Part shown: positions 16,158 through 25,205 of the stretch, piece by piece
Layout: each line of letters opens with the position of its first letter
Position numbering within the stretch: position 1 is the stretch's first letter
DNA from: CAIQJJ01 sp049325275
Lineage (GTDB): Bacteria > Chloroflexota > Anaerolineae > Anaerolineales > UBA4823
Length of the DNA stretch: 64,000 nt
Direction of reading: 5' to 3'
Assembly: GCA_049325275.1 (NCBI GenBank)
Contig: JBMOLU010000039.1
Span: 5,299-69,298, forward strand
The notes under the pieces: generated by a model
What the model was told of the DNA's origin: nothing
Databases searched by the model: none
The model's input: the letters and a program-made list of their open reading frames with translations, nothing else
Made by a program: the position numbers and the translations under genes

Positions 16158-17522
16158 ATGACGAAAACGTTTGAACTACCCGATCTGGGAGAGGGCCTGC
16201 ACGAGGCCGAAATCCAGGAAGTATTGGTCTCCGTTGACGAGCCGGTCTCCGAAGGCGATGCCATCTTGGCGGTCGAAACCGACAAGGCGAGCGTAGAAAT
16301 CCCTTCTCCCTTCACCGGCACGGTCGCCGAAGTCAAAGTCCGGGCAGGGGATGTGGTGCGCGTTGGCGAGCCGGTGATGGTTTTTCGTGTGAAGGGTGAG
16401 ACCGGCGGCGGGCAAAGTGAAAAGCCTGCACAACCGGAAGCCAAGGAAGCCCAGGCCGGCCGGGCACGTACCGAGAAAGCCGAGCCGGTTGCGCCGGAAG
16501 AGCCTCCGAAAGCAGAGCCGGAAGCGCAGCCTGCAGAAAGCGCCGGCCACGAACGGCCGGTGCCGGCCTCGCCGGCCACGCGCCGCCTGGCGCGCGAGCT
16601 TGGCGTCGACCTGGTGCAGGTGCCTGCTGGCGGCGAGCACGGGCGGGTCACTTCGCAGGACGTGCGCGCCTTTGCCGAAGCGGGCGGCCCGCAGAAAAAA
16701 GAAGCCCAGCCCACCCGCCCAGGGCAGCCGCAAGCGGATTCCGGGCATGACGGCAGCCTGCTGCAAGGCCTTGCCGGCAGGCCTCCCCGGTTGCCCGATT
16801 TTAGTCGCTGGGGAAACGTCGAACGCGTCGAACTGCGCTCGGTGCGGCGCGCTATCGCCCGCAAGATGGTGCAGTCCTGGTCACAAATTCCCCACGTCAG
16901 CCATCGCGATCTGGCCGACATCACCGCACTCGAGCAACTGCGCCGGGAAGAAAAGCAGAATATGCAGGTTGACAGCCTGACCCTGACGGCGTTTGTCATG
17001 AAGGCCGTCGTGGCTGCCCTCGAACAGCATCCCCGATTCAACGCCAGCCTGGACGTGGAGACGGAAGAGCTGATTCTGAAACGCTACTATCATCTTGGCG
17101 TGGCCGTCGACACCGAGCGCGGCCTGATTGTGCCCGTCATTCGCAACGTGGACGAAAAAAGCATCGTGGCGTTATCGCAAGAACTTCAGGCGCTTGCCAA
17201 AAGGACGCGCGCCGGTGAGGTCGTCCCGGAAGACTTGCAGGGCGGGACGTTTACCATCACCAACGTGGGCATTCTTGGCGGGGTGGATTTCACCCCCATC
17301 ATCAATTTCCCACAGGTGGCGATCCTCGGCATGGCGCAGGCCAGCTGGCAGCTGGTCGTGCGCCGGCATGACGACGGCTCGATGGAAGCCGAACCGCGCT
17401 ACCGCCTGCCGCTGGTGGTGGCTTTCGATCACCGCGTGGTGGATGGCGCCGATGCGGCGCGCTTTTTGAAGGCGATCATCGATGTTCTCGAAGATCCGCA
17501 TAAACTGCTCTTGAGGATATAA
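16158..17522 (+). CDS. pdhC: Dihydrolipoamide acetyltransferase E2 of pyruvate dehydrogenase
   Basis: ATG 16158 follows AAAGGAG. The 454-residue protein has a single lipoyl domain (residues about 1-78, lipoyl Lys in ETDKASVE), an Ala/Pro/Glu-rich linker, a peripheral-subunit-binding domain (about 140-178, SPATRRLARELGVDL...GRVTSQDVRAF), a second linker, and the catalytic core with the DHRVVDG motif (His catalytic). One lipoyl domain is typical of Gram-positive-like complexes. It transfers the acetyl group to CoA. Confidence 0.94.
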   Translation: MTKTFELPDLGEGLHEAEIQEVLVSVDEPVSEGDAILAVETDKASVEIPSPFTGTVAEVKVRAGDVVRVGEPVMVFRVKGETGGGQSEKPAQPEAKEAQAGRARTEKAEPVAPEEPPKAEPEAQPAESAGHERPVPASPATRRLARELGVDLVQVPAGGEHGRVTSQDVRAFAEAGGPQKKEAQPTRPGQPQADSGHDGSLLQGLAGRPPRLPDFSRWGNVERVELRSVRRAIARKMVQSWSQIPHVSHRDLADITALEQLRREEKQNMQVDSLTLTAFVMKAVVAALEQHPRFNASLDVETEELILKRYYHLGVAVDTERGLIVPVIRNVDEKSIVALSQELQALAKRTRAGEVVPEDLQGGTFTITNVGILGGVDFTPIINFPQVAILGMAQASWQLVVRRHDDGSMEAEPRYRLPLVVAFDHRVVDGADAARFLKAIIDVLEDPHKLLLRI

Positions 17523-17536
17523 AGGAGGAAGCCGTT

Positions 17537-18958
17537 ATGGTGATGGGAGAGGAAACCCTGAAAACCCAGGTGGCCGTTATTGGAGGCGGTCCGGGGGGCT
17601 ACGCCGCCGCTTTTCGCGCCGCCGATTTGGGGCTGGATGTGACCCTCGTTAACGCGGAAGAACGCCTCGGCGGCACCTGCCTGTTACGTGGCTGCATCCC
17701 GTCCAAGTTTTACCTGGAAATCGGCCGGTTGGTTGCCGACGCCCGCCAGGCCGGTGAACTGGGCGTCCGCTTTGGCGAGCCGGAAATCGATCTCGCAACC
17801 CTGCGTGAACACAAGAACCGGATCGTCGATCGTCTCGCTGCCGGCCTGGAGCAACTCTGCAAGCAGCGCAACATCGAGTTGATCCGGGCGCGGGCCACTT
17901 TCGAAAGCTCCCGGCGTATCCGTCTACAGGATGCCGACCTCTCTGCGGTCGAGTTCGAACACACCATCCTGGCTGCCGGTTCGCGCCCGCGTGGCCTGGA
18001 TGGGATCGAGTACACCGCAGGCGGGCGCATCATGGATTCGAGTCACGCCCTCGAACTGCCGGATATCCCCGGCCGGCTGTTGCTGGTCGGGGGCGGGTTT
18101 ATCAGCCTTGGGTTGGCCTCCCTTTACATTTCCCTGGGAAGCCAAGTGACCCTCATCGAAGCCACCGGTGGCCTGCTGCCGGGGACCGATCGCGATCTGG
18201 TTGAAACGATGCAGCAGCAGGCACGCGGACGATTTGAAGCGTTGCATTGCAACACGCATCTGGTGGCCGCTGAAGAGCGCCCGGAGGGAGTGGCCGTTCG
18301 CTTCGAAGGCGAGATCGAGCAGCCGGAGCAAACTTTCGATCGCGTGCTGATCGCCGTGGGCCGCGTGCCAAATACCGATGGGCTTGGCCTGGAAAACACG
18401 GCGGTGAATCTCGACGCAAGTGGATACGTACAGGTGGACGAACAGCGCCGCACCGGCGACGATGCTATCTTTGCCATCGGCGACGTGACCGGCGAGCCGA
18501 TGCTGGCACACAAAGCCATGTACGAAGGCAAAGTCGCCGCCGAAGCAATTGCCGGTAAACCGGCTGCCTACGACGTGCGCGCCGTGCCTGCGGTAGTCTA
18601 CAACGACCCCGAAGTCGCCTGGTGCGGGTTGACCGAAACGCAGGCTGCCGATCAAAATGTGCCGGTTGCCGTCGAGCGCTTCCCGTGGCGCGCTTCCGGG
18701 CGCGCCTTGGCCAAGGGTGCGGCGGAGGGGATGACGAAGTTGATCTTCGACCCCGACAGCGGCCGCTTGTTAGGGATGGGCATCGTCGGCCCCGGCGCCG
18801 AAACCTTGATTGCGGAGGGTGTCCTGGCGATCGAGATGGGCGCCGTTGCCAAAGACCTGGCGCTCACCATGCATCCTCATCCCACGCTCTCGGAAACGGA
18901 AGCCGAAGCAGCCGAGGCCTTCTTGGGCTTGGCTACGCACCTCTTCCGGCCCGAATAG
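17537..18958 (+). CDS. lpdA: Dihydrolipoyl dehydrogenase E3
   Basis: The 473-residue flavoprotein has the FAD-binding GGGPGGYAAAFRAADLG, the redox disulfide motif GGTCLLRGCIPSK (the more usual form is CLNVGC), the NAD-binding GGGFISLGLASLYISLG, the second FAD motif IFAIGDVTGEPMLAHKA, and the C-terminal HPHPTLSE with the catalytic His-Glu pair. It reoxidises dihydrolipoamide with NAD+. AAAGGAGGAAG precedes the start. It closes the pdh gene set. Confidence 0.95.
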   Translation: MVMGEETLKTQVAVIGGGPGGYAAAFRAADLGLDVTLVNAEERLGGTCLLRGCIPSKFYLEIGRLVADARQAGELGVRFGEPEIDLATLREHKNRIVDRLAAGLEQLCKQRNIELIRARATFESSRRIRLQDADLSAVEFEHTILAAGSRPRGLDGIEYTAGGRIMDSSHALELPDIPGRLLLVGGGFISLGLASLYISLGSQVTLIEATGGLLPGTDRDLVETMQQQARGRFEALHCNTHLVAAEERPEGVAVRFEGEIEQPEQTFDRVLIAVGRVPNTDGLGLENTAVNLDASGYVQVDEQRRTGDDAIFAIGDVTGEPMLAHKAMYEGKVAAEAIAGKPAAYDVRAVPAVVYNDPEVAWCGLTETQAADQNVPVAVERFPWRASGRALAKGAAEGMTKLIFDPDSGRLLGMGIVGPGAETLIAEGVLAIEMGAVAKDLALTMHPHPTLSETEAEAAEAFLGLATHLFRPE

Positions 18959-19063
18959 GGAAGCGGAGCCAACCGAATCCAAACACAGTGCAACCTTTGC
19001 CGGCGCTCTCCGTGCCAATTTTTATCTAGAATGGAAGGACACAACGCTTCTTCCTGGTCGGAA

Positions 19064-19117
19064 GCCGGTTTCAACCGGCGCTGTTGGGCAGCCAGGAGTT
19101 CGTGCCCCGGTGGGCAC
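19064..19117 (+). promoter_or_regulatory. Three consecutive hairpins in the lpd-downstream leader
   Basis: Within the 227-base gap between lpdA and the small Cys-rich gene, three stems follow one another: GCCGGTT-TC-AACCGGC (19064-19079), GCTG-TTGGG-CAGC (19080-19092) and GTGCCC-CGGT-GGGCAC (19102-19117). None is followed by a T-run, so an intrinsic terminator is unlikely. It may be a structured leader or an mRNA-processing site. No known riboswitch class was recognised. Confidence 0.4.
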
Positions 19118-19185
19118 CGTTTCGATCAACCTGTGGCGGTATCAAACCTTCTTATTCCGCCGTATGACAAAGGAGAAAAATCGTT

Positions 19186-19416
19186 ATGAAATGCGAAGTA
19201 TGTGGTAACGAATACGACAAGGCTTTTCAGGTTACCGTGGGTGGCGAAACCCACGTTTTTGATGCTTTCGAGTGCGCCATCCATGCGCTGGCGCCGACCT
19301 GCGATCACTGCGGCTGCCGCATCATCGGCCACGGGATGGAAACGGCCAATCACTTCTACTGTTGCGCGCACTGCGCCGCTCAGGAGGGGGTGGAAGAGCT
19401 CCAGGATCGTGTCTGA
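19186..19416 (+). CDS. Small Cys/His-rich putative zinc-binding protein
   Basis: The 76-residue protein has CEVCGNEYDKAF at the start, then FECAIHALAPTCDHCGCRIIGHG and YCCAHCA. Nine Cys and several His in CxxC-like pairs suggest a zinc-ribbon or prokaryotic metallothionein-like fold; the FECAIHALAP...GHGxE pattern resembles small uncharacterised proteins of that sort. AAAGGAG precedes the ATG. The next gene starts inside its last codons, so the two may be translated together. Confidence 0.75.
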   Translation: MKCEVCGNEYDKAFQVTVGGETHVFDAFECAIHALAPTCDHCGCRIIGHGMETANHFYCCAHCAAQEGVEELQDRV

Positions 19417-22138
19417 GAACGGCTTCTCCGGCGCCGGCTGCGCAGGCGATCTTTTGAACTTCGAACGTCCCAGCATCCGGCCGTTTTTTGCGCCCAACAA
19501 CGTTGCCCTGGTTGGCGCATCCGACGAACCTGGCAGCGTGGGAAACACGCTTTTGCGCAATCTCGTCCAGAACGACTTCGCCGGGGCGGTCTTTCCGGTC
19601 AATCCCAAATACGAACGCGTCATGGGCATCCAGGCTTATCCTGACGTGACGCACCTGCCCGCACCGACCGACCTGGCCGTGATTGCAACCCCGGCGCCCA
19701 CCGTGCCGGGGATTATCGCCCAGTGCGCCCAGGCGGGCGTCAAAGCGGCCATCATCGTATCGGCCGGCTTCAAGGAAGCCGGCGAGCGGGGGCGTGAACG
19801 GGAGCGAGAAATCCTGGCGCAGGCGCGCCAGGCCGGCTTGCGCATCGTCGGGCCAAACTGCCTGGGGATCATGGATACCCGCTCGGGCCTGAACGCAACC
19901 TTCGCAGCCGGGATGGCGCGCCCGGGCAAAGTGGCCTTCTTGAGCCAGAGCGGCGCCCTGGCGACGGCCATCCTGGATTGGAGTTTGGGCGAAAAGATCG
20001 GATTCAGCGCCTTTGTTTCGGTAGGCTCCATGCTGGATGCCGATTGGGCGGAGATGATCGCCTACCTGGGAGATGATCCCGAGACGGAGAGCATCGTCAT
20101 GTACATGGAAACGGTGGGCGATGCTGCCGCTTTTTTGACGGCGGCCCGCCAGGTGGCAGCAATCAAGCCGATTTTGGTGCTCAAACCCGGCCGTACCGAA
20201 GGCGCCGCCCGCGCTGCGGCCTCGCACACCGGTTCGCTGACCGGCAGCGACGACGTTTTGGATGCCGCCTTTTGCCGCGCAGGCGTTCTGCGTGTAGACA
20301 GCATTTCGGATCTGTTCGATATGACCGAAGTGCTCGCCAGGCAGCCCCGTCCCACCGGGCCGCAGTTGACCATCGTCACCAACGCCGGCGGGCCGGGTGT
20401 GCTGGCGACGGATGCGCTGCTTTTGGGAGGCGCTCAATTACGCCAGCTGCCGGAAGATGTGCTCTCTGCGTTGGATGCGTTTTTGCCTGCTGCCTGGAGC
20501 CATGCGAACCCGGTCGATATCCTGGGCGATGCTACGCCGGAACGTTACAACCGGGCCGTCGAAGTTGCTGTTCAAGACGCACGCAGCGACGGTTTGCTGG
20601 TCATCCTGACGCCTCAGTCGATGACCGATGCCGTGCAGACGGCAGAACGCTTGCGCGCTTATGCCGGCTGCTGTCGAAAGCCCATTCTTGCCAGTTGGAT
20701 GGGCGGCGGGCTTGTCGAGGGTGGCGCGGCGCAGCTAAACGAGGCCGGCATTCCGACGTTCGCTTATCCCGATGCAGCCGCCCGCGCCTTTGGCTTGATG
20801 TGGCGCTATGAAAACAACTTGCGTGCGTTGTGCGAGGTGCCCGGCTTTGCGCCGGACGGAGGAGAAGGAACCCCCGATCGCACCCGTGCGCAGACGATCA
20901 TCCAGGCGGCCCAATCTGGCGGGCGCACGCTTTTGACAGAGTTCGAGACCAAGCAGTTGTTAGCGGCTTACGGCATCCCGACGGTCCCTACCCGCGTCGC
21001 CGCTTCCGAAAACGAGGCGGTCAAGCTTGCCGGCGAGTTGGGTTATCCCGCCGTGCTCAAGGTACATGCAGAAACCATCACGCACAAGACGGATATCGGT
21101 GGTGTGCGCTTGAACCTGAACGATGAGGAGGCCGTGCGCCGCGCCTATCGGGCGATTGCTGCCGCCGTACGGGAGCAGGGCAAGGCTGAAGGTTTCGAAG
21201 GCGTCTCGGTACAGCCCATGCTCGATCTGGACGATGGCTATGAACTGATTCTCGGCAGCAGTCTCGACCGCCAGTTTGGCCCGGTGCTGCTCTTTGGCAG
21301 CGGCGGGCAGTTGGTCGAAGTCTACCGCGATCGTGCCCTGGCGCTTCCACCCCTTAACCGGGCGTTGGCGCAGCAGTTGATCGCCCGGACGCGCATTCAC
21401 CGGGCGTTACAGGGTGTACGCGGCCGCCCGCCGGTCGACGTGCGGCTTTTGGAAGACATTATCGTTCGCTTCAGCCGGCTGGTGTTCGAGCAGACGGCGA
21501 TCCAAGAGTTGGATATCAACCCCCTCTTTGCTGCACCCGGACAGGTGATTGCCCTGGATGGCCGTGCCGTGCTCCGTGCAGCAGATTCCGGGCCGCTGCC
21601 GCTGCCGGCCTTGCAGCCCTACCCCTTGCAGTATATGCAAACCTTCGAGATGGAAGATGGCGTACCGGTTTCGATACGGCCGGTGCGTCCCGACGATACC
21701 CTGCCGCTGCTGCGCTTTTACAAGGAACTGCCGGAAGCGACCGCGCGCCTCTTTCTGGCCCCCTCGGCATCGCAGCGCAACGTACAGGATCGCTTTACAC
21801 GCCTGTGCTTTCCCGACTATCGCCATGCGATCGCCTTTGTCGCCGAAAAGCAGGAGGGTGACGGTCACCGCATTCTCGCCGTTGCCCGGCTTGATGGCAG
21901 CCTTTACGCGGGTGAAGCGCATTTCTCCGCCCTGGTGGCCGATCGTTTTCGTAACTTGGGCCTGGGCAGCGAACTGCTGCGCAGGGCGCTGCAATTCGGC
22001 CGCGCGGCTGCGATGAAACGGGTCGTCATCCACTTCTCCCACCAAAACGAGGCCATGGAGCATATTTGCGACAAATTTGGTTTTCGCTTGCTGCGCGAGC
22101 AAACCGGTGACCGGGTGCGGGCGGAGGTGGCGTTGTAA
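19409..22138 (+). CDS. ADP-forming acyl-CoA synthetase fused to GNAT acetyltransferase
   Basis: I place the start at GTG 19409, overlapping the previous gene by 8 bases; the product has 909 residues. Domain order is CoA-binding (FFAPNNVALVGASDEPGSVGNTLL), succinyl-CoA-ligase-like, ATP-grasp (residues about 495-720) and C-terminal GNAT (about 745-909, acetyl-CoA loop RNLGLGSELL). This is the order of Pat/PatZ lysine acetyltransferases. Unlike E. coli PatZ, the phospho-histidine of active synthetases is kept (His273 in SHTGS). It may therefore make acetate and ATP from acetyl-CoA as well as acetylate proteins. Confidence 0.9.
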   Translation: MSENGFSGAGCAGDLLNFERPSIRPFFAPNNVALVGASDEPGSVGNTLLRNLVQNDFAGAVFPVNPKYERVMGIQAYPDVTHLPAPTDLAVIATPAPTVPGIIAQCAQAGVKAAIIVSAGFKEAGERGREREREILAQARQAGLRIVGPNCLGIMDTRSGLNATFAAGMARPGKVAFLSQSGALATAILDWSLGEKIGFSAFVSVGSMLDADWAEMIAYLGDDPETESIVMYMETVGDAAAFLTAARQVAAIKPILVLKPGRTEGAARAAASHTGSLTGSDDVLDAAFCRAGVLRVDSISDLFDMTEVLARQPRPTGPQLTIVTNAGGPGVLATDALLLGGAQLRQLPEDVLSALDAFLPAAWSHANPVDILGDATPERYNRAVEVAVQDARSDGLLVILTPQSMTDAVQTAERLRAYAGCCRKPILASWMGGGLVEGGAAQLNEAGIPTFAYPDAAARAFGLMWRYENNLRALCEVPGFAPDGGEGTPDRTRAQTIIQAAQSGGRTLLTEFETKQLLAAYGIPTVPTRVAASENEAVKLAGELGYPAVLKVHAETITHKTDIGGVRLNLNDEEAVRRAYRAIAAAVREQGKAEGFEGVSVQPMLDLDDGYELILGSSLDRQFGPVLLFGSGGQLVEVYRDRALALPPLNRALAQQLIARTRIHRALQGVRGRPPVDVRLLEDIIVRFSRLVFEQTAIQELDINPLFAAPGQVIALDGRAVLRAADSGPLPLPALQPYPLQYMQTFEMEDGVPVSIRPVRPDDTLPLLRFYKELPEATARLFLAPSASQRNVQDRFTRLCFPDYRHAIAFVAEKQEGDGHRILAVARLDGSLYAGEAHFSALVADRFRNLGLGSELLRRALQFGRAAAMKRVVIHFSHQNEAMEHICDKFGFRLLREQTGDRVRAEVAL

Positions 22139-22164
22139 CGGCTTGATTCGAAATGGAGATAAAA

Positions 22165-22554
22165 ATGGATTACCATACGTTTCTCGGAAAAGTCCAAAAC
22201 CAGGCCCGCCTGCCGACCACGCAAGCTGCGGTCACCGCCACGCGGGCCACGCTGGAAACGCTGGCGAAACGCCTCCACGATGGTGGCACGGAAAACCTGG
22301 CTGCGCAACTGCCGGAGGAGCTTGGCCTGTACCTGAAACAGGCTGAACCATCCGTGGCCTTTGGCCTGGGCGAATTTTTCAACCAGGTCGGCCAGCGTGA
22401 AGGGGTGGACCTGCCGGACGCGGTGCACCACAGCCGCGTAGTGGTTGCCGTGCTGGCGGAGGCCGTTACGGCCGGCGAGATGCAGAAAATACGTGCCCAG
22501 CTACCCGACGAATACGATCCGTTGTTCGAATCGGGAAGCGAGGGCTCACTGTAG
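22165..22554 (+). CDS. DUF2267 domain-containing protein
   Basis: ATG 22165 follows GGAGAT. The 129-residue protein matches DUF2267: an N-terminal MDYHTFLGKVQNQARL, then a repeat-like helical pair (ATRATLETLAKRL...AAQLPEELG and VVVAVLAEAVTAGEMQKIRAQLPDEYDPLF). These small all-helical proteins are common in stress-gene clusters and have no known activity. Confidence 0.85.
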   Translation: MDYHTFLGKVQNQARLPTTQAAVTATRATLETLAKRLHDGGTENLAAQLPEELGLYLKQAEPSVAFGLGEFFNQVGQREGVDLPDAVHHSRVVVAVLAEAVTAGEMQKIRAQLPDEYDPLFESGSEGSL

Positions 22555-22662
22555 CATGAACGTCTGGTTTTTTAGCGTGATCGGGTACCTGATGTACTGA
22601 TCGCTTTCTTGATATCGAACGGCTTCCGTCCTGTGGCGGCAGGCCGGGAAGGAATGGTGTCC

Positions 22663-23271
22663 GTGAGTTTGATTGCCGGGCTGTACACAACACGGGAACA
22701 GGCTTCTGCCGCTTACCGGGCCTTGCAAGAAACAGGCTTTCGCGAGGAAGACCTGGCGATGCTCGTGCGCAAGCCGATCACGCCGCCGGAGTTCAAGCGC
22801 AGCGCCTCGTTGGGCAACGTTGCCCGCAGCGCCCTCGTCGGTGCACTGCTGTTGGGCCTGCCCGCAGCGCTGCTCGCATTTTTGGTGGGAAGCGGCGCCA
22901 TTCCCGTGCGGCAGTTTTTTCCCGCTTTCGACCCCGGCCAGTGGCGGTTGACCCTCAGCCTGGTGGCGATCGTTTCGGGCATGTGCGCCGTCACCGGCGC
23001 CATCTTGGGCGCTGCGGCGGTGTTGCTCTTCTCCTCGGAGAAAGCGGCAATCACCACGCAAGGCGTCAAACGCGGCGGCCTGCTGCTTGTCGTCAATGCC
23101 GGTGAAGATGCCCACAAAGAGGACATTGCCCACGTTGTAATGGAAAGCCAGGGGGCCGTCGATGTGGAAAACCTGACCGAGACGTGGGATGCACGCGTCT
23201 GGTCTCAGTACGAAGGAGTGGAAATTCCCCCAACCGGGCAGGCTGCCGGTACACGCGCTGTGGAGAAGTGA
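22663..23271 (+). CDS. Two-helix membrane protein resembling general-stress proteins
   Basis: Several start codons are in frame; GTG 22663 lies 9 bases after AAGGA and gives 202 residues, while ATG 22654 touches the AAGGA. The N-terminus (VSLIAGLYTTREQASAAYRALQETGFREEDLAMLVR) is the alpha/beta motif seen in general-stress or heat-induced YflT-like proteins. It is followed by two membrane helices (about 55-85 and 100-130) and a soluble C-terminal domain. Function unknown. The TGA overlaps the next ATG. Confidence 0.65.
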   Translation: MSLIAGLYTTREQASAAYRALQETGFREEDLAMLVRKPITPPEFKRSASLGNVARSALVGALLLGLPAALLAFLVGSGAIPVRQFFPAFDPGQWRLTLSLVAIVSGMCAVTGAILGAAAVLLFSSEKAAITTQGVKRGGLLLVVNAGEDAHKEDIAHVVMESQGAVDVENLTETWDARVWSQYEGVEIPPTGQAAGTRAVEK

Positions 23272-23807
23272 TGCCTTTCAACCGGATACATCGCCTGATC
23301 GAGTTTGGGCATCTGATGCTGGCGCTGGTTTTTCTCCTCTGTGCGGTCGCACTCCTCGTGCTTGCCGTCGTACGGCTGTGGGTTGGCGTCAACCCGTTTT
23401 CCGGTATCCCGCTGGAGAGCCGCGTCAACGAAATTTTGGAAAGCATCGCTATCCTGACCATCACGATTGCTGTTTTGGAGCTGAGCCAGACGATTATCGA
23501 AGAAGAAGTGCAGCGTGGGACCCCAATGAGCGCACCTACTCGTGTGCGGCGCTTCCTGTCCCGTTTTATGATGGTGCTGGTTGTTGCCATGTCCATTGAA
23601 ACCCTGGTCGCTGTGTTCAAGTTCGTGCGCGATGCTCCGGCGCAGTTACCGGCGGCTGCCTCCGTCGGCCTCGTGGCGGCCCTTCTTTTGATGGCCTGGG
23701 GAGTTTTCGTCCATCTTAACCGGGTGGTCGAAGACATCGAACCGGATGCGCTGGCGCGCGTGCAGCGTGAAGACGAGCACGTCGTCGGGAAAGAAAAGCT
23801 GTCCTGA
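23271..23807 (+). CDS. Small integral membrane protein of unknown function
   Basis: The ATG overlaps the preceding TGA by one base (TGATG), implying coupling. The 178-residue product has helices at about 10-36, 55-75, 95-115 and 125-150, separated by an amphipathic charged loop (ELSQTIIEEEVQRGTPMS). The arrangement of helices and acidic loop is reminiscent of PsiE-like proteins but I cannot support that name. No motif suggests an enzyme. Confidence 0.7.
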   Translation: MPFNRIHRLIEFGHLMLALVFLLCAVALLVLAVVRLWVGVNPFSGIPLESRVNEILESIAILTITIAVLELSQTIIEEEVQRGTPMSAPTRVRRFLSRFMMVLVVAMSIETLVAVFKFVRDAPAQLPAAASVGLVAALLLMAWGVFVHLNRVVEDIEPDALARVQREDEHVVGKEKLS

Positions 23808-24125
23808 ACGCTGTGGGTGGAATAGTTGGTGGGTGGAACACCAAAGCGTAACTTAAACCAACGAACTTCAAATTTAGCGACAACCTTCTCCGTCTCTTAC
23901 TTCTTTTGGGCCTCACTATAATGCTCCGTAGCGCTTCACGCCCGAAGGAAGCGAGGGGCACGCCTTCTCAAAGCACCTTAACTCCGGTGTCGAGAAGCGA
24001 TGCGAGAACGTTGCCGCGGAGAGCGTCCTGGCGGCAGTAAGGGCCTGACCTATCCGTTCTGTGTAAAAAGCACAGCATCAAGAACGGGGTTCGGGCGGTT
24101 CCGCTTCATGCGGGTTAGGAAAACG
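23808..24125. other. Leader region of the glycan cluster
   Basis: These 318 bases hold a TATAAT at 23917-23922 (without a convincing -35) and the second copy of the TTCTGTGTA...ACGGG-TTCGG hairpin motif at 24054-24095, where CCGTTCT (24054-24060) can pair with AGAACGG (24081-24087). A frame that extends the first glycosyltransferase upstream to 24000 has no coding character. Confidence 0.45.
24054..24095 (+). repeat. Hairpin motif copy 2, upstream of glycan cluster
   Basis: This sequence is related to 1353-1394: both read TTCTGTGTA, a run of A, then CACAG, ATC, AG, ACGGG and TTCGG with small gaps. Here the stem pairs CCGTTCT with AGAACGG. It lies 39 bases before the first glycosyltransferase ATG. 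Confidence 0.5.
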
Positions 24126-25205
24126 ATGGCTCGAAGCAAAAAAAACGATGTTTTGCAGCGTGCACCTTTGCAGCATGTGGCTCTCCTGCGTGCCTTACCC
24201 GGGGTGGGAGACTTCTTGTGTTGCGTACCTGCCCTGCGCGCGTTGCGGGCGGCCCTGCCGGAAGCGCAAATTTCGCTCATCGGGCTGCCTTCGGCGGCTG
24301 CACTTCAGCAGCGCTTTCACCGTTACGTCGACAAGCTGCTTCTTTTTCCTGGCTTCTCTGGTATCCCGGAGGTGTCGATCGATCGCGCCCGTTATCCCGC
24401 ACAACTTGCTGAACTTCAACAGCAGAACTTCGATCTTTTAATTCAGATGCACGGCAACGGCACGTTCATCAACGAGTTCGTCGAACTGGTCGGTGCAAAG
24501 GTGTTGGCCGGCTTTTACCTGCCCGGCCGATCTTACTGTCCGGATGGAACGCATTTTCTGCCTTATCCGGCAGCCGAACCGGAAGTCTGGCGACACTTGC
24601 TTTTACTCGAATACCTCGGTATTCCCTTGCAGGGCGACCACCTGGAATTTCCGCTCGGCCCGGCCGATAGCGATGCGTTGCACGATGCGCTCGGCGGGCG
24701 GCCGCTTGCGCCCTACGAGTACGCCTGCGTGCATCCCGGCGCCGGTGACCCGGGACGACGCTGGTCGCCCGAGTTGTTCGCACACGTGGCCGATGAGCTG
24801 GCCGCACAGGGCTTGCAGGTTGTCATCACCGGTACGCAGGCTGAGACCGCCGTTACCGCGGCGGTGGTGTCAGCCATGCGCCACAGCCCCCTCGACCTTA
24901 CCGGGCGCACGACTCTCGGGGCGCTGGCCGCTTTGGTCGGCAAGGCGCGCCTGGTGATTTGCAACGATACCGGCATTTCGCACGTGGCGGCGGCCTTAGG
25001 TACGCCGAGCGTTGTGATTTTCCCGGGGCCGGCTTCTCCTGGCGCCGATCCATCCGGCTGGCCGCCGCTGGACCGGGTGCGCCATCGCTTCATCCAGCCG
25101 CAGGCGAACACGCCGGATATGGCGGCTGCGGTTGGCATCGATCCGCGGTCGGTTTTGGAGCAGGCCTCGCAACTGCTCGCCTGGGACTGGAGATCGTATG
25201 CTTGA
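24126..25205 (+). CDS. Glycosyltransferase family 9 (heptosyltransferase-like)
   Basis: ATG 24126, after TAGGA, gives 359 residues. The N-terminal half has VALLRALPGVGDFLCCVPALRALRAALPEAQISLIG and the C-terminal half PHPGAGDPGRRW-like (CVHPGAGDPGRRWSPELF), VITGTQAE and ICNDTGISHVAAALGTPSVVIF, the nucleotide-sugar-binding pattern of GT9 ADP-heptose transferases. It probably transfers heptose or a related sugar from ADP to a surface glycan at the cytosolic membrane face. It is the first gene of the cluster. Confidence 0.88.
   Translation: MARSKKNDVLQRAPLQHVALLRALPGVGDFLCCVPALRALRAALPEAQISLIGLPSAAALQQRFHRYVDKLLLFPGFSGIPEVSIDRARYPAQLAELQQQNFDLLIQMHGNGTFINEFVELVGAKVLAGFYLPGRSYCPDGTHFLPYPAAEPEVWRHLLLLEYLGIPLQGDHLEFPLGPADSDALHDALGGRPLAPYEYACVHPGAGDPGRRWSPELFAHVADELAAQGLQVVITGTQAETAVTAAVVSAMRHSPLDLTGRTTLGALAALVGKARLVICNDTGISHVAAALGTPSVVIFPGPASPGADPSGWPPLDRVRHRFIQPQANTPDMAAAVGIDPRSVLEQASQLLAWDWRSYA

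Noticed and set aside
19202..19408. Extension of the acyl-CoA synthetase into 19202-19408
   Set aside because: That stretch is the out-of-frame image of the small Cys-rich gene, whose own frame has clear metal-binding spacing.
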